A stretch of 64,000 nucleotides of DNA from Pilasporangium apinafurcum (lineage: Eukaryota; Oomycota; Peronosporomycetes; Pythiales; Pythiaceae): assembly GCA_001600495.1 (NCBI GenBank), contig BCKE01000028.1:362549-426548 (forward strand), in the 5' to 3' direction. A program made the translations under genes and the position numbers. Under the pieces are notes generated by a model, which saw only the letters and a list, made by a program, of their open reading frames with translations, did no database searches and had not been told where the DNA came from. Positions 1 to 8,444 of this stretch are shown one piece after another; the first letter of the stretch is position 1, and the number at the start of each line of letters is the position of its first letter.

Positions 1-2
1 CG

Positions 3-428
3 CTGGTGTCACTGCTCCTAGGCGGTTGCTGGAGCTGCATGCTCGCATACACACCAGAGAATTATTCCACGGAGATTCGCGGCCGAGGCGTTGGGTACAC
101 CTTCGGTTTTAGCCGTATTATTGCAATCGGGGGCTCGTACTTGTATCCTCACATGTTTAATGTGTGGTTGATGTCGGTGGCGTCGATCACATGGGTGTTT
201 GGCGGCCTGTTGGCGGCTGTGATGTTTGGTATCGTGATGATTTTCGGAGGGGATGTCAAGAAACGGACTTCGTCTGCAGCGGGAGACGATGCTACAGACA
301 TTGAGTGCGGCTCGGAGCCGAACGAGGGACAGTATCTGCTGGCTGAGAGTGATGACGAGAGAGTGACCTTCTGGATGAACCGCGATCGTATCGATGATCG
401 AGCTGGGACGAGTGCTTTTGACCATTAA
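3..428 (+). CDS. MFS transporter, C-terminal end (partial)
   Basis: This is the last part of a gene that starts left of the window; the open frame enters at base 3 and ends with TAA at 426-428. The visible 141 residues carry the family sign of sugar/SV2-like major facilitator transporters, an aromatic-Thr-Pro-Glu-x-Tyr loop (AYTPENYSTEIRGRG) after one membrane helix. Two more hydrophobic segments (around YLYPHMFNVWLMSVASI and GGLLAAVMFGIVMIFGG) and a charged cytoplasmic tail of about 60 residues follow. In this family that loop sits between late membrane helices and the positive charges help gating. The substrate cannot be told. The next gene is convergent, with about 200 bp between the two stop codons. 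Confidence 0.75.
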   Translation: MVSLLLGGCWSCMLAYTPENYSTEIRGRGVGYTFGFSRIIAIGGSYLYPHMFNVWLMSVASITWVFGGLLAAVMFGIVMIFGGDVKKRTSSAAGDDATDIECGSEPNEGQYLLAESDDERVTFWMNRDRIDDRAGTSAFDH

Positions 429-628
429 GCTGAACAGTTGGTACACCATGAGCAAAGTAAATTGACAGGTGACGATGCGCAATGAGTGAAAATACTTTTT
501 TGAATGAACATGTGTGGGGTGCGATGTAGTAGGAATTTATTTGTGATCGCAAAATCCAGTCAGATTTATGATTTATAATGGCGAATGTGATGCCTACTCA
601 TATCTGAATCGTTTTACAGACATACTCA

Positions 629-1831
629 TCAGGTCGCTTTCTCAGAATATAGGATTTCCTCATCGCGAATCACACTTACTTCATCAAAATGCCGTTTCCA
701 ACTACGAATTGTGCGGTGGTTCCCATTGTCTACGCTCCACTCGATCATTCGAGCTCGACGTGAGAAATCCGACGACCCGTATGCGCGTCCGAAACCTGTG
801 CCACCACCATAGCACAACTGCACGCGGTCTATAAGGCAACAGTACTCATTCAGATGGTCGTGCCCGACAAACACGGCTTTCACCTCGTTCATTTCAGACA
901 ATGTCGACAACATCCGTAGGTTCATGCCTTGTTCATGGACCGCATCATGTTTCTCGCCGTTGCAGTTCCCATCGGACGTGAACGAGTACTCTACCAACGG
1001 AATGTGAAAGAACATGACCGCTGGTAATACGACCCCTCCACTCTTACTCTGCTCGGATTCAGAAAGTGCTCGATAGTAGTTGATCTGACTCGGCTTGATC
1101 CAGTCATACTCCGCAAACACGTACGGATACTTGTCTGTCAACGCTTCGGCCCCCGAATCGAGGAAGTACATACGGAATACACTCTCATTCTGTTTTCCCC
1201 ATACTCCATCCAAAGGTGCCTTCACGTTCAGCATGTAGTTTCCGACACCGTCCACGGATTCAGGTCCTCTCTCAGTATACGAGTGCTTCTTTTCTGACAG
1301 CATCTCAACGATTTCTTCTCGTGGGAAGTCGCCTTCATCATCATGATTGCCAAAGACCATAGCATAGGGGATGCTGCGCTGCTCAACTGCTTGAGTTACT
1401 GAATCGATTGCTCGTTGACGATCGCTCCGTTGGTAGATTTCTATGTTGTCGCCAGTGAAGACAACGAAGTCGGGCTTTTCTGCATCGAGAATATCTTCCA
1501 CGAACGATAATGTTAACGATTCGTTGCAATTGCTACTCTCCATACCTTCAGGAACAGCACTACATTTGGTCCCTAGGATACCCGATATATGTAGATCTGC
1601 CAGCTGTACAATCTTGAACACAAGTGATTGGTCGGTACTAGTGGTACTTGCAGCAGATCTGAGTAATGTCGACGCCGAGAAGGGGGGATCATCACTCGTT
1701 CCGATCAGAGTGCGAGCATGAATGGGATGCTTCTGTGTCGTCACGCCCTCGACGAAAGTAGAAGCGTTTGCCATGACGCACAATATGCTACAAAGCGAGA
1801 GCAAGCATAGTATCGGCAGAACTCGCTGCAT
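629..1831 (-). CDS. Secreted calcineurin-like metallophosphoesterase (PAP29/DCR2-like)
   Basis: Single-exon gene of 400 aa. The start chosen is the ATG at 1831; it gives a clean signal peptide (MQRVLPILCLLSLCSILCVMA), so the enzyme probably enters the secretory path. The open frame runs further upstream only to a GTG. Metallophosphatase motifs appear in order: DLH near the start of the domain, GDN (VVFTGDN), GNHD (MVFGNHDDEG), FFHIP and GHDH (FVGHDHLNEY). These are the ligands of the two-metal centre. Order and spacing match the purple acid phosphatase 29 / yeast Dcr2 type, which cleaves phosphomonoesters; the true substrate is unknown. The C-terminal part has the usual YGGGTGFG strand. It faces the MFS gene tail to tail. 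Confidence 0.85.
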   Translation of the reverse strand: MQRVLPILCLLSLCSILCVMANASTFVEGVTTQKHPIHARTLIGTSDDPPFSASTLLRSAASTTSTDQSLVFKIVQLADLHISGILGTKCSAVPEGMESSNCNESLTLSFVEDILDAEKPDFVVFTGDNIEIYQRSDRQRAIDSVTQAVEQRSIPYAMVFGNHDDEGDFPREEIVEMLSEKKHSYTERGPESVDGVGNYMLNVKAPLDGVWGKQNESVFRMYFLDSGAEALTDKYPYVFAEYDWIKPSQINYYRALSESEQSKSGGVVLPAVMFFHIPLVEYSFTSDGNCNGEKHDAVHEQGMNLRMLSTLSEMNEVKAVFVGHDHLNEYCCLIDRVQLCYGGGTGFGRAYGSSDFSRRARMIEWSVDNGNHRTIRSWKRHFDEVSVIRDEEILYSEKAT

Positions 1832-1905
1832 TTTTCGATCAAGCGCGCTGAGATCGATTCGGGTGAAGAACACTTGTGGCCGCGAATTTTCGAATGATGC
1901 ACTAC

Positions 1906-1917
1906 CCCACCGGTGGG
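1906..1917. promoter_or_regulatory. 12-bp perfect palindrome upstream of the phosphoesterase
   Basis: CCCACCGGTGGG lies 75 bp upstream of the phosphoesterase ATG, where a promoter element would sit. The sequence is a perfect inverted repeat with no spacer. A regulatory role is inference. The same core occurs at 2.63 and 58.12 kb, but there it lies inside coding relics of a transposon and reads as His-Arg-Trp-Asp. Confidence 0.25.
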
Positions 1918-2489
1918 ACTGGGACCGGGTTTGACACTACTGTGTGCATTTTCCCATTAGAAATCATTCACTATCCAATTCTGGACTCCGAGCTAAAAAA
2001 TGCCTATTGGCCCGAATGGGCTGCCATTGTACTTTACTCTGGTACAGCTGCAGCGTCGGATGGGACTAGATAATCATACCAACTCCATAATCACCATGTG
2101 GTGCCATACCGCGCTTCAAATCGCTGCGGCATAAAAGGAACTACTATATTTCATCAATCGGTTTTGACAGATCAGTGTTAAAGGACTGGTTGATCAGCTT
2201 CGCAATCCGAGTCCAACATGCCAGTCCACGTCCTCCCTCAAGAAGGAATTCAGTGGAAGATTATCCAAGCTTGCTGATTCCTTAGACCTTATCGTTACGC
2301 TCCGTGTATGACGTAGGTATCTTTGCCTAACTGATCATACTCCTTGCATGTGTGACACTGTTCAGTGCAACCATATCGTAACATAGCCACACATGAGTAT
2401 CTACACGGATTATGATCAAAAGGACAATCCGCATGTAAAAGGTTAAGCTACTCTTTTGCGCTCCACCTCCACCTACTGAAAGACTTTAC
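1918..2489. other. Intergenic, no gene seen
   Basis: About 570 bp between the phosphoesterase promoter and the first recognisable part of the IS607 relic. No long frame, RNA gene or clear repeat was found. The left end of the transposon relic may lie here but no end sequence can be identified. Confidence 0.5.
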
Positions 2490-3075
2490 TTGTTGAAGGA
2501 AGCCATCGTCCGATGGGGGCTGAAGGTTCCTCAAAAGGAAACACTTGGAATGACCATGAAGATTCAGTATATGCAACGAACTAGTGCTGCTACGTCGGGG
2601 TATTTTTCTTTACTCCCCCATTTCTCTCACCGGTGGGATATAAACTTGTTTTCAATTCTCCGCGATGAGATATTTTCTCCACTGTCCTTCTTTCCAAGAA
2701 AGGATCCAAGTCGATGACAGCGCATACCCGAGAAGATCGACATTGGTTCCAGTCTCAAGGAAAGCAAGTCAGGACTGTCCAGATTAGTAGAAATGGCACG
2801 TAAAAAGCAGATCTCGAGGATTGCGGTTACCGTTCAAGACTGATTTGAGTACGGGCTCCTCGCACAAATGTGTAAAGAGCATAGCATCCAAGTCGTGGTT
2901 CACGCTGACCAACAACTTCATCAAGACAAGAATGAAGACATGAAAGCAAGAGAACGCCTCTCATCTCATGTTAATGTCTTCGTTGTGAAAAGAAATAGAA
3001 GAAAGGTAGGAATGCGCAGAATACGCCGATCTTCAATCGCCGAGGATCAAATGACGCAAGATAGATACACCAAGT
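2490..3075 (+). pseudogene. IS607-type serine recombinase (TnpA) relic
   Basis: One frame, broken by stops, reads like an IS607 transposase. After TGA at 2715 come RIPEKIDIGSSLKESKSGL, then SRLVEMARKKQISRIAVTVQD, then a TGA where the family has the Arg of its KDRLARFG motif, then FEYGLLAQMCKEHSIQVVV and VNVFVVKRNRRK. IS607 recombinases have the pattern DIGSG-N-(K/R)KGL-LL, KDRLARFG, then E-VV and a final S-VTVF-AR helix, and all pieces fall in the right order. Upstream, HFSHRWDINLF may be the end of the MerR-like helix-turn-helix part. The catalytic Ser region (RVSS-x-KQ) is poorly preserved. At least two in-frame stops make it non-functional. It lies just before TnpB-like sequence, the normal tnpA-tnpB order. 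Family match is from memory of conserved motifs; no search was run. Confidence 0.65.
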
Positions 3076-3084
3076 CCAAACAGC

Positions 3085-3235
3085 ATCTTGAGAGTGAGAT
3101 TGTATCCAACAAAGGAACAGAAGCAACTTCTCAACAAGATGTTTGGTATCAGAAAATCTTGGAGTGTTCTCAATGACAGAGATGTCAATGCTGCTAGAAA
3201 CATCTTTTTCAAGAATGAATATCTCCAGCAGCGTC
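3085..3235 (+). pseudogene. TnpB/Fanzor2-like nuclease relic, N-terminus fused to C-terminus
   Basis: The first residues, MRVRLYPTKEQKQLLNKMFG, are the typical TnpB/Fanzor start (K-x-RLYPT-x-EQ). After about seven residues the frame jumps to DRDVNAARNIFFKNEYLQ, which is the RuvC-III motif at the other end of the protein. The WED, REC and RuvC-I/II parts and the zinc ribbon are missing, so this is an internal deletion that kept the frame. TnpB/Fanzor proteins are RNA-guided DNA nucleases carried by transposons; this one cannot be active. It follows the recombinase relic by a few bases, as expected for IS607. The end piece is closely similar in DNA to the end of the copy at 57.74 kb. Confidence 0.7.
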
Positions 3236-3782
3236 CCGTGAAAGAGAAAGACAAAGACATGACGGTACTTCCTGACAATTACGTTCCCGATACTGTCTTT
3301 GGGATCGAGCCTGGCATGCAATCGCTCTATACTCCCATTCGTGCGTGAGAAGTTGATGTGGAAGAGAAGAAAGCGAAATGTAACGGAAGGGAACCCAAGC
3401 AGAATCAAGTGAAAGAGTCAAAGCAGAAAGACAAAAGAAGCGGAAGAAAAAAAGGAAGAGGCGACGCAAGCATGGTGTTCGACGCAAGCAAGCCAGTAAC
3501 CAGCGGTACAATGTTCAACAAATGTCTACGCAAGAGTACAGGCATCTCGCCGGAATGAGCAGGTGTACTTTCTGGCACGAGAAATTGAAGCAGCGGGAAT
3601 ATGAGTACGGAAGGATTATCCGGGAGATGCCTTCGTTCAAGACAACATCGTATGACCACTATATGACAAACGTCAAGTACATGTGGAGGCGTGAATCACG
3701 TGGGAGCGAGATGTGAATGCGTCGAATAACATTCTTACACTCGCTATGTGTCTCCTACATGGATTTCCAAGACCACCAGAGT
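3236..3782 (+). pseudogene. Fanzor1-like nuclease relic (middle and C-terminal parts)
   Basis: Directly after the IS607 relic comes a different Fanzor-like sequence in several frames. The piece LPDNYVPDTVFGIEPGM resembles the RuvC-I strand (x-GIDPG), with Glu where the catalytic Asp is expected. A Lys/Arg-rich linker follows, then STQEYRHLAGMSR and REMPSFKTTSYDHYM, a block I associate with Fanzor1 proteins after RuvC-I. Near 3700, in another frame, WERDVNASNNILTLAM is a second RuvC-III motif, followed by a short tail ending at TAG near 3808. Several stops and frame changes show that it is dead. Two RuvC-III motifs within 550 bp mean that two nuclease relics abut here. Fanzor1 assignment is by motif recall. 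Confidence 0.6.
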
Positions 3783-3797
3783 TACGACGGGGAGAAA

Positions 3798-3846
3798 GAA
3801 TGTAGGAAGAGAATGGAGTGTAGGAAGAGAATGGAGTGTAGGAAAA
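3798..3846 (+). repeat. Short tandem repeat, 18-bp unit, about 2.7 copies
   Basis: The unit GAATGGAGTGTAGGAAGA is repeated at 3811 and 3829, with a shorter first copy from 3798 that lacks some bases. It lies at the end of the Fanzor1-like relic. It gives a repeated RMECRK reading in one frame but no gene is apparent. Confidence 0.8.
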
Positions 3847-3860
3847 GTATCCATGGACAG

Positions 3861-4226
3861 CGGGAGAGTCAACCGACTTCTCAAACGTGTCCACACGGTT
3901 AGGCCGTATTCTGGTAATTGCCAGTAATCTTCAGCACTCTAGCTGACGATGAATGCAGTGTTCATTGGTCTATTTTTGGCAGTAATGCCGCTATTAGTAA
4001 TTCCGAAGCAGACGTCATCGTGCGGCGGGACTCTTTCAAATTGCTCTTCGCTTATCAGCATTAATTGCCGTTCACGCGCGTGTGGTCCGCTTATCCAGTT
4101 CAAAAGTGGAGCAGGCAGACAACATTAACGTTGTGGAACGTTATCAGCTCTTAGACACGCGGATAATGGTCTATCGGTGAACATTTATTATTTCCAAAAT
4201 TTCAGAGGATTGACTGATCGTTTGTT
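3861..4226. other. Intergenic, promoter region of the EF-hand gene
   Basis: About 370 bp between the transposon relic and the ATG at 4227. No frame or RNA gene stands out. The 60 bp before the ATG are AT-rich (around TTTATTATTTCCAAAATTTC), consistent with a promoter and leader, but no defined element can be named. Confidence 0.5.
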
Positions 4227-7200
4227 ATGGTGTCTCCGCGATTTGTTCGAAATGGCGGCAAGTCCGTGTTCGCCAATCTTCACGAGGTAGACTCACGAAA
4301 CAAACAAAATACTGAAGACAACCCCACAGAACCACCATTAGTTCAAAGAAAAATCGGGAAGAAATACGAAGCGCCGATGTATGAAGACACCAAAAGCGGT
4401 GAGAAGCATCGAAATGGCGGTGATAAAGCGCAGAAGACCACCATGGGCATCATGAGTGGGGGAGAAGATGAAAAGAAGCGGCTTAAACGACTGGAAGTTC
4501 AAGTTCGGCAAGCGTTGATACCATTTGTGAATGGAGGTGTGGGCCAAAAAAGCTCGATCCCAGCGGCAGCTACCATCAAGAAATTTCTCACACACGCGTC
4601 AGAACAAAAAAGAAGAAACGAAGGTGTGATTACTGCCAGCGAGTTTCGAAAATGCCTATTCGCATTGGGATTAGCGTCAGAGGATTGTGCATTCTTATTG
4701 GATCAGTTGGATCGAACTGGCACGGGTGTGATTGATGCAAGGTTCTTCTCCACGAAATTTTTACCCAATACTGGCAATGGAACTACCACGCGGACTTTTG
4801 ATGACGAAAATAATAAAAACACCAAGACTCTCATTCATCAAAATGGATTTGCTTCGAACAATTCGAGGAATCTTGGTGTAAGTGGTGATCGAGATGTCAA
4901 GGAATTGCATCGCAAAGTTATAGAGCGCGTATTACTAAGGAGCAAGAATCAGAATTTGAAAGACACATTTCGGCAATATGATCTGGATCGGACAGGACTA
5001 TTAACACTACCCCAATTTCGAACGATGATGCGCGACCACGGGTTTGTGGGTGCAGATGTCGAGCTGCTTATCAAATATCTCGATCGGAACAACCAACAAG
5101 CTGTTTCATTCAATGCATTTATGGCGGGTGTGAAGCTAGGGTCCGAACAAGGTTACATTAAACACTCGCCAAAAAAGCAGCAACTCGCTTTGCCGTTAGG
5201 AGCTCCAAAGGGTGGGAAGGCATCGGGTGTTAAATCGTCACCTACTCATTTGCCTGAAGATCCGATGGAAATGATTCGGGGCAAGTTACGACAGCGTGTC
5301 ATGGGCCACAACAAAACTATTCGTGAGATATTTATGGAATTTGATCTCGACAACAGCGGATCTTTAGACTATGAAGAATTCAAGCGATTTATGGCAAAGT
5401 ATAACTTTACTGCTGAAGAAACATCGATGGTCGTGGAATATTTAGACAGAGATTTCTCTGGCACAATTGATTACGACGAATTTGCAGCTGGTTTACTCTT
5501 TTATCGTCCACCTCCTGCAGCACTTCCACAGTCTATCCAATTGTCAATCGCCCGTTCAGATAAACCAAACCCGCCCAAGAATGCCATTGCAGACGGAGAG
5601 CAAATACTGTATGAAGTTCAAGACAAGTTGAACAAGCACCTACAGAAGTTGAAGGAAAACAACGGACAGCGCGTGAATCTGCGAGAGGAATTTGCTAAGT
5701 ATGATGTAGATGGAACTAATTCACTTGACTACCAAGAGTTTGGTGCATTTTTGGTGAGCATGGGAATCAAATTGCGTGCTGCAGAAATGACGTCGCTGAT
5801 TGAAAGCATTGATACTGATGGTTCTGAAAGCATCAATTTCGACGAATTCATCAAGCTATTTTGTCAGCATGATGCAACTGTCGATGAAAGCACTAGTGAG
5901 TGCAGCGACGATGATCACCAGTCGTCCAGTGATCAGGAAGACAGAGAACTTCTTGCGGTATTTAACAAGTATAATGCTGATAAAAGCGGATATCTAGACT
6001 ATGATGAACTTCGGCAATTGATGCGAGATCATGATTTTTCAGAAGCTGAAGTCGCCCAAGTGATTAAACAAATTGATCAAGACGGAATTAATCATGAGAA
6101 TAAACGAGATCTAAAGACAAAAGGCCGAAGGAGGGTTGATTACGAGACATTTGCATCTGTTGTTAGTAATAAGAAGTGGAAAATGAAAATCACGCGGAAA
6201 GAAGATATGTCCTCATTGACTAACCAGGCACAGAGCAAAATATCATCATTGGAGGGTCAGCTTGCTCAGTGGATGAAACGTGTTCTTCGCAATCATCGAT
6301 CTGTGGAAGAAGCCTTCTATCAACATGATACGGACGGAAGTAGGGAGCTTGACCATGATGAGTTTCGAAGATTTATGAAACATTATGGAATGAAAAGAGA
6401 CGAAGATATCAATGCGCTGATTAATCAACTTGACTCTGATGGGAACGGATTAATTAGCTACAGCGAATTTGCACATCTTTTTGGGAATGGAAGACAGAAA
6501 TCGAGCGTACGTAAAACACAGCAAGTTAGCTATGAACAAAACGAATTCCAAAAAAACAAATTGAATCGGAAAAAATCAAATGAAGACGCGAAGGGCACAT
6601 TAACGTTGTTGCGAATGGATGAGCTTCGTTTCATGGAACAAGTGCTTCGATCACATGACTCTATGGAAGCCGCATTTCGCGAATATGATCAAGATCAGCG
6701 TAATGAACTCGACTACGAACAGTTTCGAGAATTTATGGGAGAATATGGTCTTAGTGACGAATCCAAGATATCGCTATTGCTTAGGCGATTGGACACCGAT
6801 AATTCTGGTTCAGTAGATATAGACGAGTTTCTTTCCGTTTTCAATGAGCAGCGCCTTGCTCAATATCAAAAGCAAGAAACAGGTAGCAAAAACCACAATA
6901 GTGGTGAGATTTCTGAGAAACGTATGAGAACAGTTCGACTACGACAGCTTGAGGAACACTGGATCTCTGAAGTCTTGGCTAGCCATCACACTATTCGTGA
7001 CGTCTTTTGCCAATACAGTCGGGACCAGAATGGAGAGTTGACTCTTCAGGAATTCACTGCGTTGATGAATGCATTTGGGATTGATGACCCAAAGGATATT
7101 AGCTTATTAGTCAAACGCCTTGATGTGGACCAGTCGGGGTGTATCGATTATGATGAATTTTCTATGATTTTTCATGAATCACGAGTTAAGCAACTAGATA

Positions 7201-8297
7201 AAGGTCAACCATCAGCATTTCCGGACCCACGGCTCAGTCGTCAGAGTATTGTACCTGCAGTTAGTCAAGCAGAGTCGAAAAAGGCGCGCGCCGCTCGAAT
7301 GAGGGAATTAGAAGTTAAATGGATGAAGCGAGTGCTGAGTTGCCATAGCTCCATTGAAACTGCGTTTCGTGATTACGATAAAAACGGCAACGGAGAGCTG
7401 GATCACGAAGAGTTTCGCTATTTCATGAAGCGGTATGGGATTGGACAAGAAGATGACATCAATTTTCTCATTCGACGATTGGATTTGAATGGATCGGGAA
7501 CTATTGATTTCGACGAATTCTCAACAGTTTTCAATCCTTTACGCATTAACCAAGACAAGCACTCTGGTAAACTGAACGGAATTTTTTCAACAATGCCAGA
7601 TGACGATTCTATGGATGCTGATGAACTTGAGGCAATCTTAGAAATTGAAAGGGAACTTGCCACCCGAATGCTGGAGAAAACCCGGGACCTTCGACAAGCT
7701 TTCCATAAATTTGACTTGAATGGTAACGGGCGCTTGGAATACAAAGAATTTCGGGCTGTGTTGAAATCCTACCGACTTCCTGAGATGGAGATTCGTAAGG
7801 TGATTCGCCATCTTGATCGAGATGTGTCTGGCTTTATCGATTATAAAAAATTCATTGCTGGATTTTCAATTGCCAAAGAGGGCGGGTCATCTTCACCCGG
7901 TGGAGAGCGGAAACAGAGTCGATACAAGGTTTCGCGTGTTTCACAAGCGCCGATTAATAGGAAAAGAATGTTAAACAAAGTCAGCGAATCTACACCCGGT
8001 ATTTCTGATCGGCATCCTGATGAGCAAATCGCCAATGACACTGCTATAGAAACAGTAAAAAAGCAGCTTTTGACTAATATCCTAGCGACATATGGAACGG
8101 TTCAATCTGTGTTTCGGCGATACGATGAAGGGAAACAGGGGCGCCTGACTGAGGCACAATTTGAGGCGTTAGTGCTTGATCATGGAGTTTCTAAGGCCGA
8201 TGCAGCTATGCTATTGGATATTTTTGATCAGGATCAGTCCGGAACAATCGAGTATGGCGAGTTTCTGTCACAACTGGTAGTTCGGGCAGGCGTGTGA
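4227..8297 (+). CDS. Giant EF-hand protein with 11 EF-hand pairs
   Basis: Intronless gene of 1356 aa with no signal peptide or membrane segment. After a basic N-terminus of about 80 residues, a module of about 75 residues repeats 11 times. Each module holds a helix (for example KWMKRVLSCHSSIETAF), a first calcium loop such as DYDKNGNGELDHEEF, a linker helix and a second loop such as DLNGSGTIDFDEF. Many loops keep the D-x-D/N-x-D/S-G-x-I/L-x-x-x-E pattern and should bind calcium. The first pair is degenerate. The second loop of pair 5 is split by about 10 basic residues (around residue 620). Linkers are charged and variable. The role is unknown: a calcium buffer or a long scaffold, perhaps in the cytoskeleton or flagellum. 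The family is clear; the function is not. Confidence 0.85.
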   Translation: MVSPRFVRNGGKSVFANLHEVDSRNKQNTEDNPTEPPLVQRKIGKKYEAPMYEDTKSGEKHRNGGDKAQKTTMGIMSGGEDEKKRLKRLEVQVRQALIPFVNGGVGQKSSIPAAATIKKFLTHASEQKRRNEGVITASEFRKCLFALGLASEDCAFLLDQLDRTGTGVIDARFFSTKFLPNTGNGTTTRTFDDENNKNTKTLIHQNGFASNNSRNLGVSGDRDVKELHRKVIERVLLRSKNQNLKDTFRQYDLDRTGLLTLPQFRTMMRDHGFVGADVELLIKYLDRNNQQAVSFNAFMAGVKLGSEQGYIKHSPKKQQLALPLGAPKGGKASGVKSSPTHLPEDPMEMIRGKLRQRVMGHNKTIREIFMEFDLDNSGSLDYEEFKRFMAKYNFTAEETSMVVEYLDRDFSGTIDYDEFAAGLLFYRPPPAALPQSIQLSIARSDKPNPPKNAIADGEQILYEVQDKLNKHLQKLKENNGQRVNLREEFAKYDVDGTNSLDYQEFGAFLVSMGIKLRAAEMTSLIESIDTDGSESINFDEFIKLFCQHDATVDESTSECSDDDHQSSSDQEDRELLAVFNKYNADKSGYLDYDELRQLMRDHDFSEAEVAQVIKQIDQDGINHENKRDLKTKGRRRVDYETFASVVSNKKWKMKITRKEDMSSLTNQAQSKISSLEGQLAQWMKRVLRNHRSVEEAFYQHDTDGSRELDHDEFRRFMKHYGMKRDEDINALINQLDSDGNGLISYSEFAHLFGNGRQKSSVRKTQQVSYEQNEFQKNKLNRKKSNEDAKGTLTLLRMDELRFMEQVLRSHDSMEAAFREYDQDQRNELDYEQFREFMGEYGLSDESKISLLLRRLDTDNSGSVDIDEFLSVFNEQRLAQYQKQETGSKNHNSGEISEKRMRTVRLRQLEEHWISEVLASHHTIRDVFCQYSRDQNGELTLQEFTALMNAFGIDDPKDISLLVKRLDVDQSGCIDYDEFSMIFHESRVKQLDKGQPSAFPDPRLSRQSIVPAVSQAESKKARAARMRELEVKWMKRVLSCHSSIETAFRDYDKNGNGELDHEEFRYFMKRYGIGQEDDINFLIRRLDLNGSGTIDFDEFSTVFNPLRINQDKHSGKLNGIFSTMPDDDSMDADELEAILEIERELATRMLEKTRDLRQAFHKFDLNGNGRLEYKEFRAVLKSYRLPEMEIRKVIRHLDRDVSGFIDYKKFIAGFSIAKEGGSSSPGGERKQSRYKVSRVSQAPINRKRMLNKVSESTPGISDRHPDEQIANDTAIETVKKQLLTNILATYGTVQSVFRRYDEGKQGRLTEAQFEALVLDHGVSKADAAMLLDIFDQDQSGTIEYGEFLSQLVVRAGV

Positions 8298-8444
8298 GCA
8301 GTGTTAACTTGCAGTAGTTAGAGAATATTATAGACGCAAAGCCACGCGAACAGATACACTATTGAGAGAATGAGCTGGAGTGTTTACTTGGTTTGAATGA
8401 GCGCTTCTTCTTTCTGAGCACAAATGGTACTCTCTGGAAAATTG

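Larger units (their letters stand above)
2490..3860 (+). mobile_element. Composite relic: eukaryotic IS607 element plus Fanzor1-type element
   Basis: Span covering the recombinase relic, the deleted TnpB/Fanzor2-like relic and the adjoining Fanzor1-like relic. IS607 elements have no terminal inverted repeats and make no obvious target duplication, so precise ends cannot be read. Similarity to the 57.74-58.21 kb copy begins around 2530 and includes the recombinase N-terminal part and the nuclease C-terminal part, which supports one shared parent element. Confidence 0.6.

Noticed and set aside
2625-2640. CACCGGTGGGA palindromic core at 2.63 kb and 58.12 kb as a regulatory or transposon-end signal
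   Set aside because: In both copies the surrounding reading frame is conserved as PHFSHRWDI, so the palindrome is explained by coding sequence of the recombinase. Only the copy at 1906, outside the element, is kept as a possible site.
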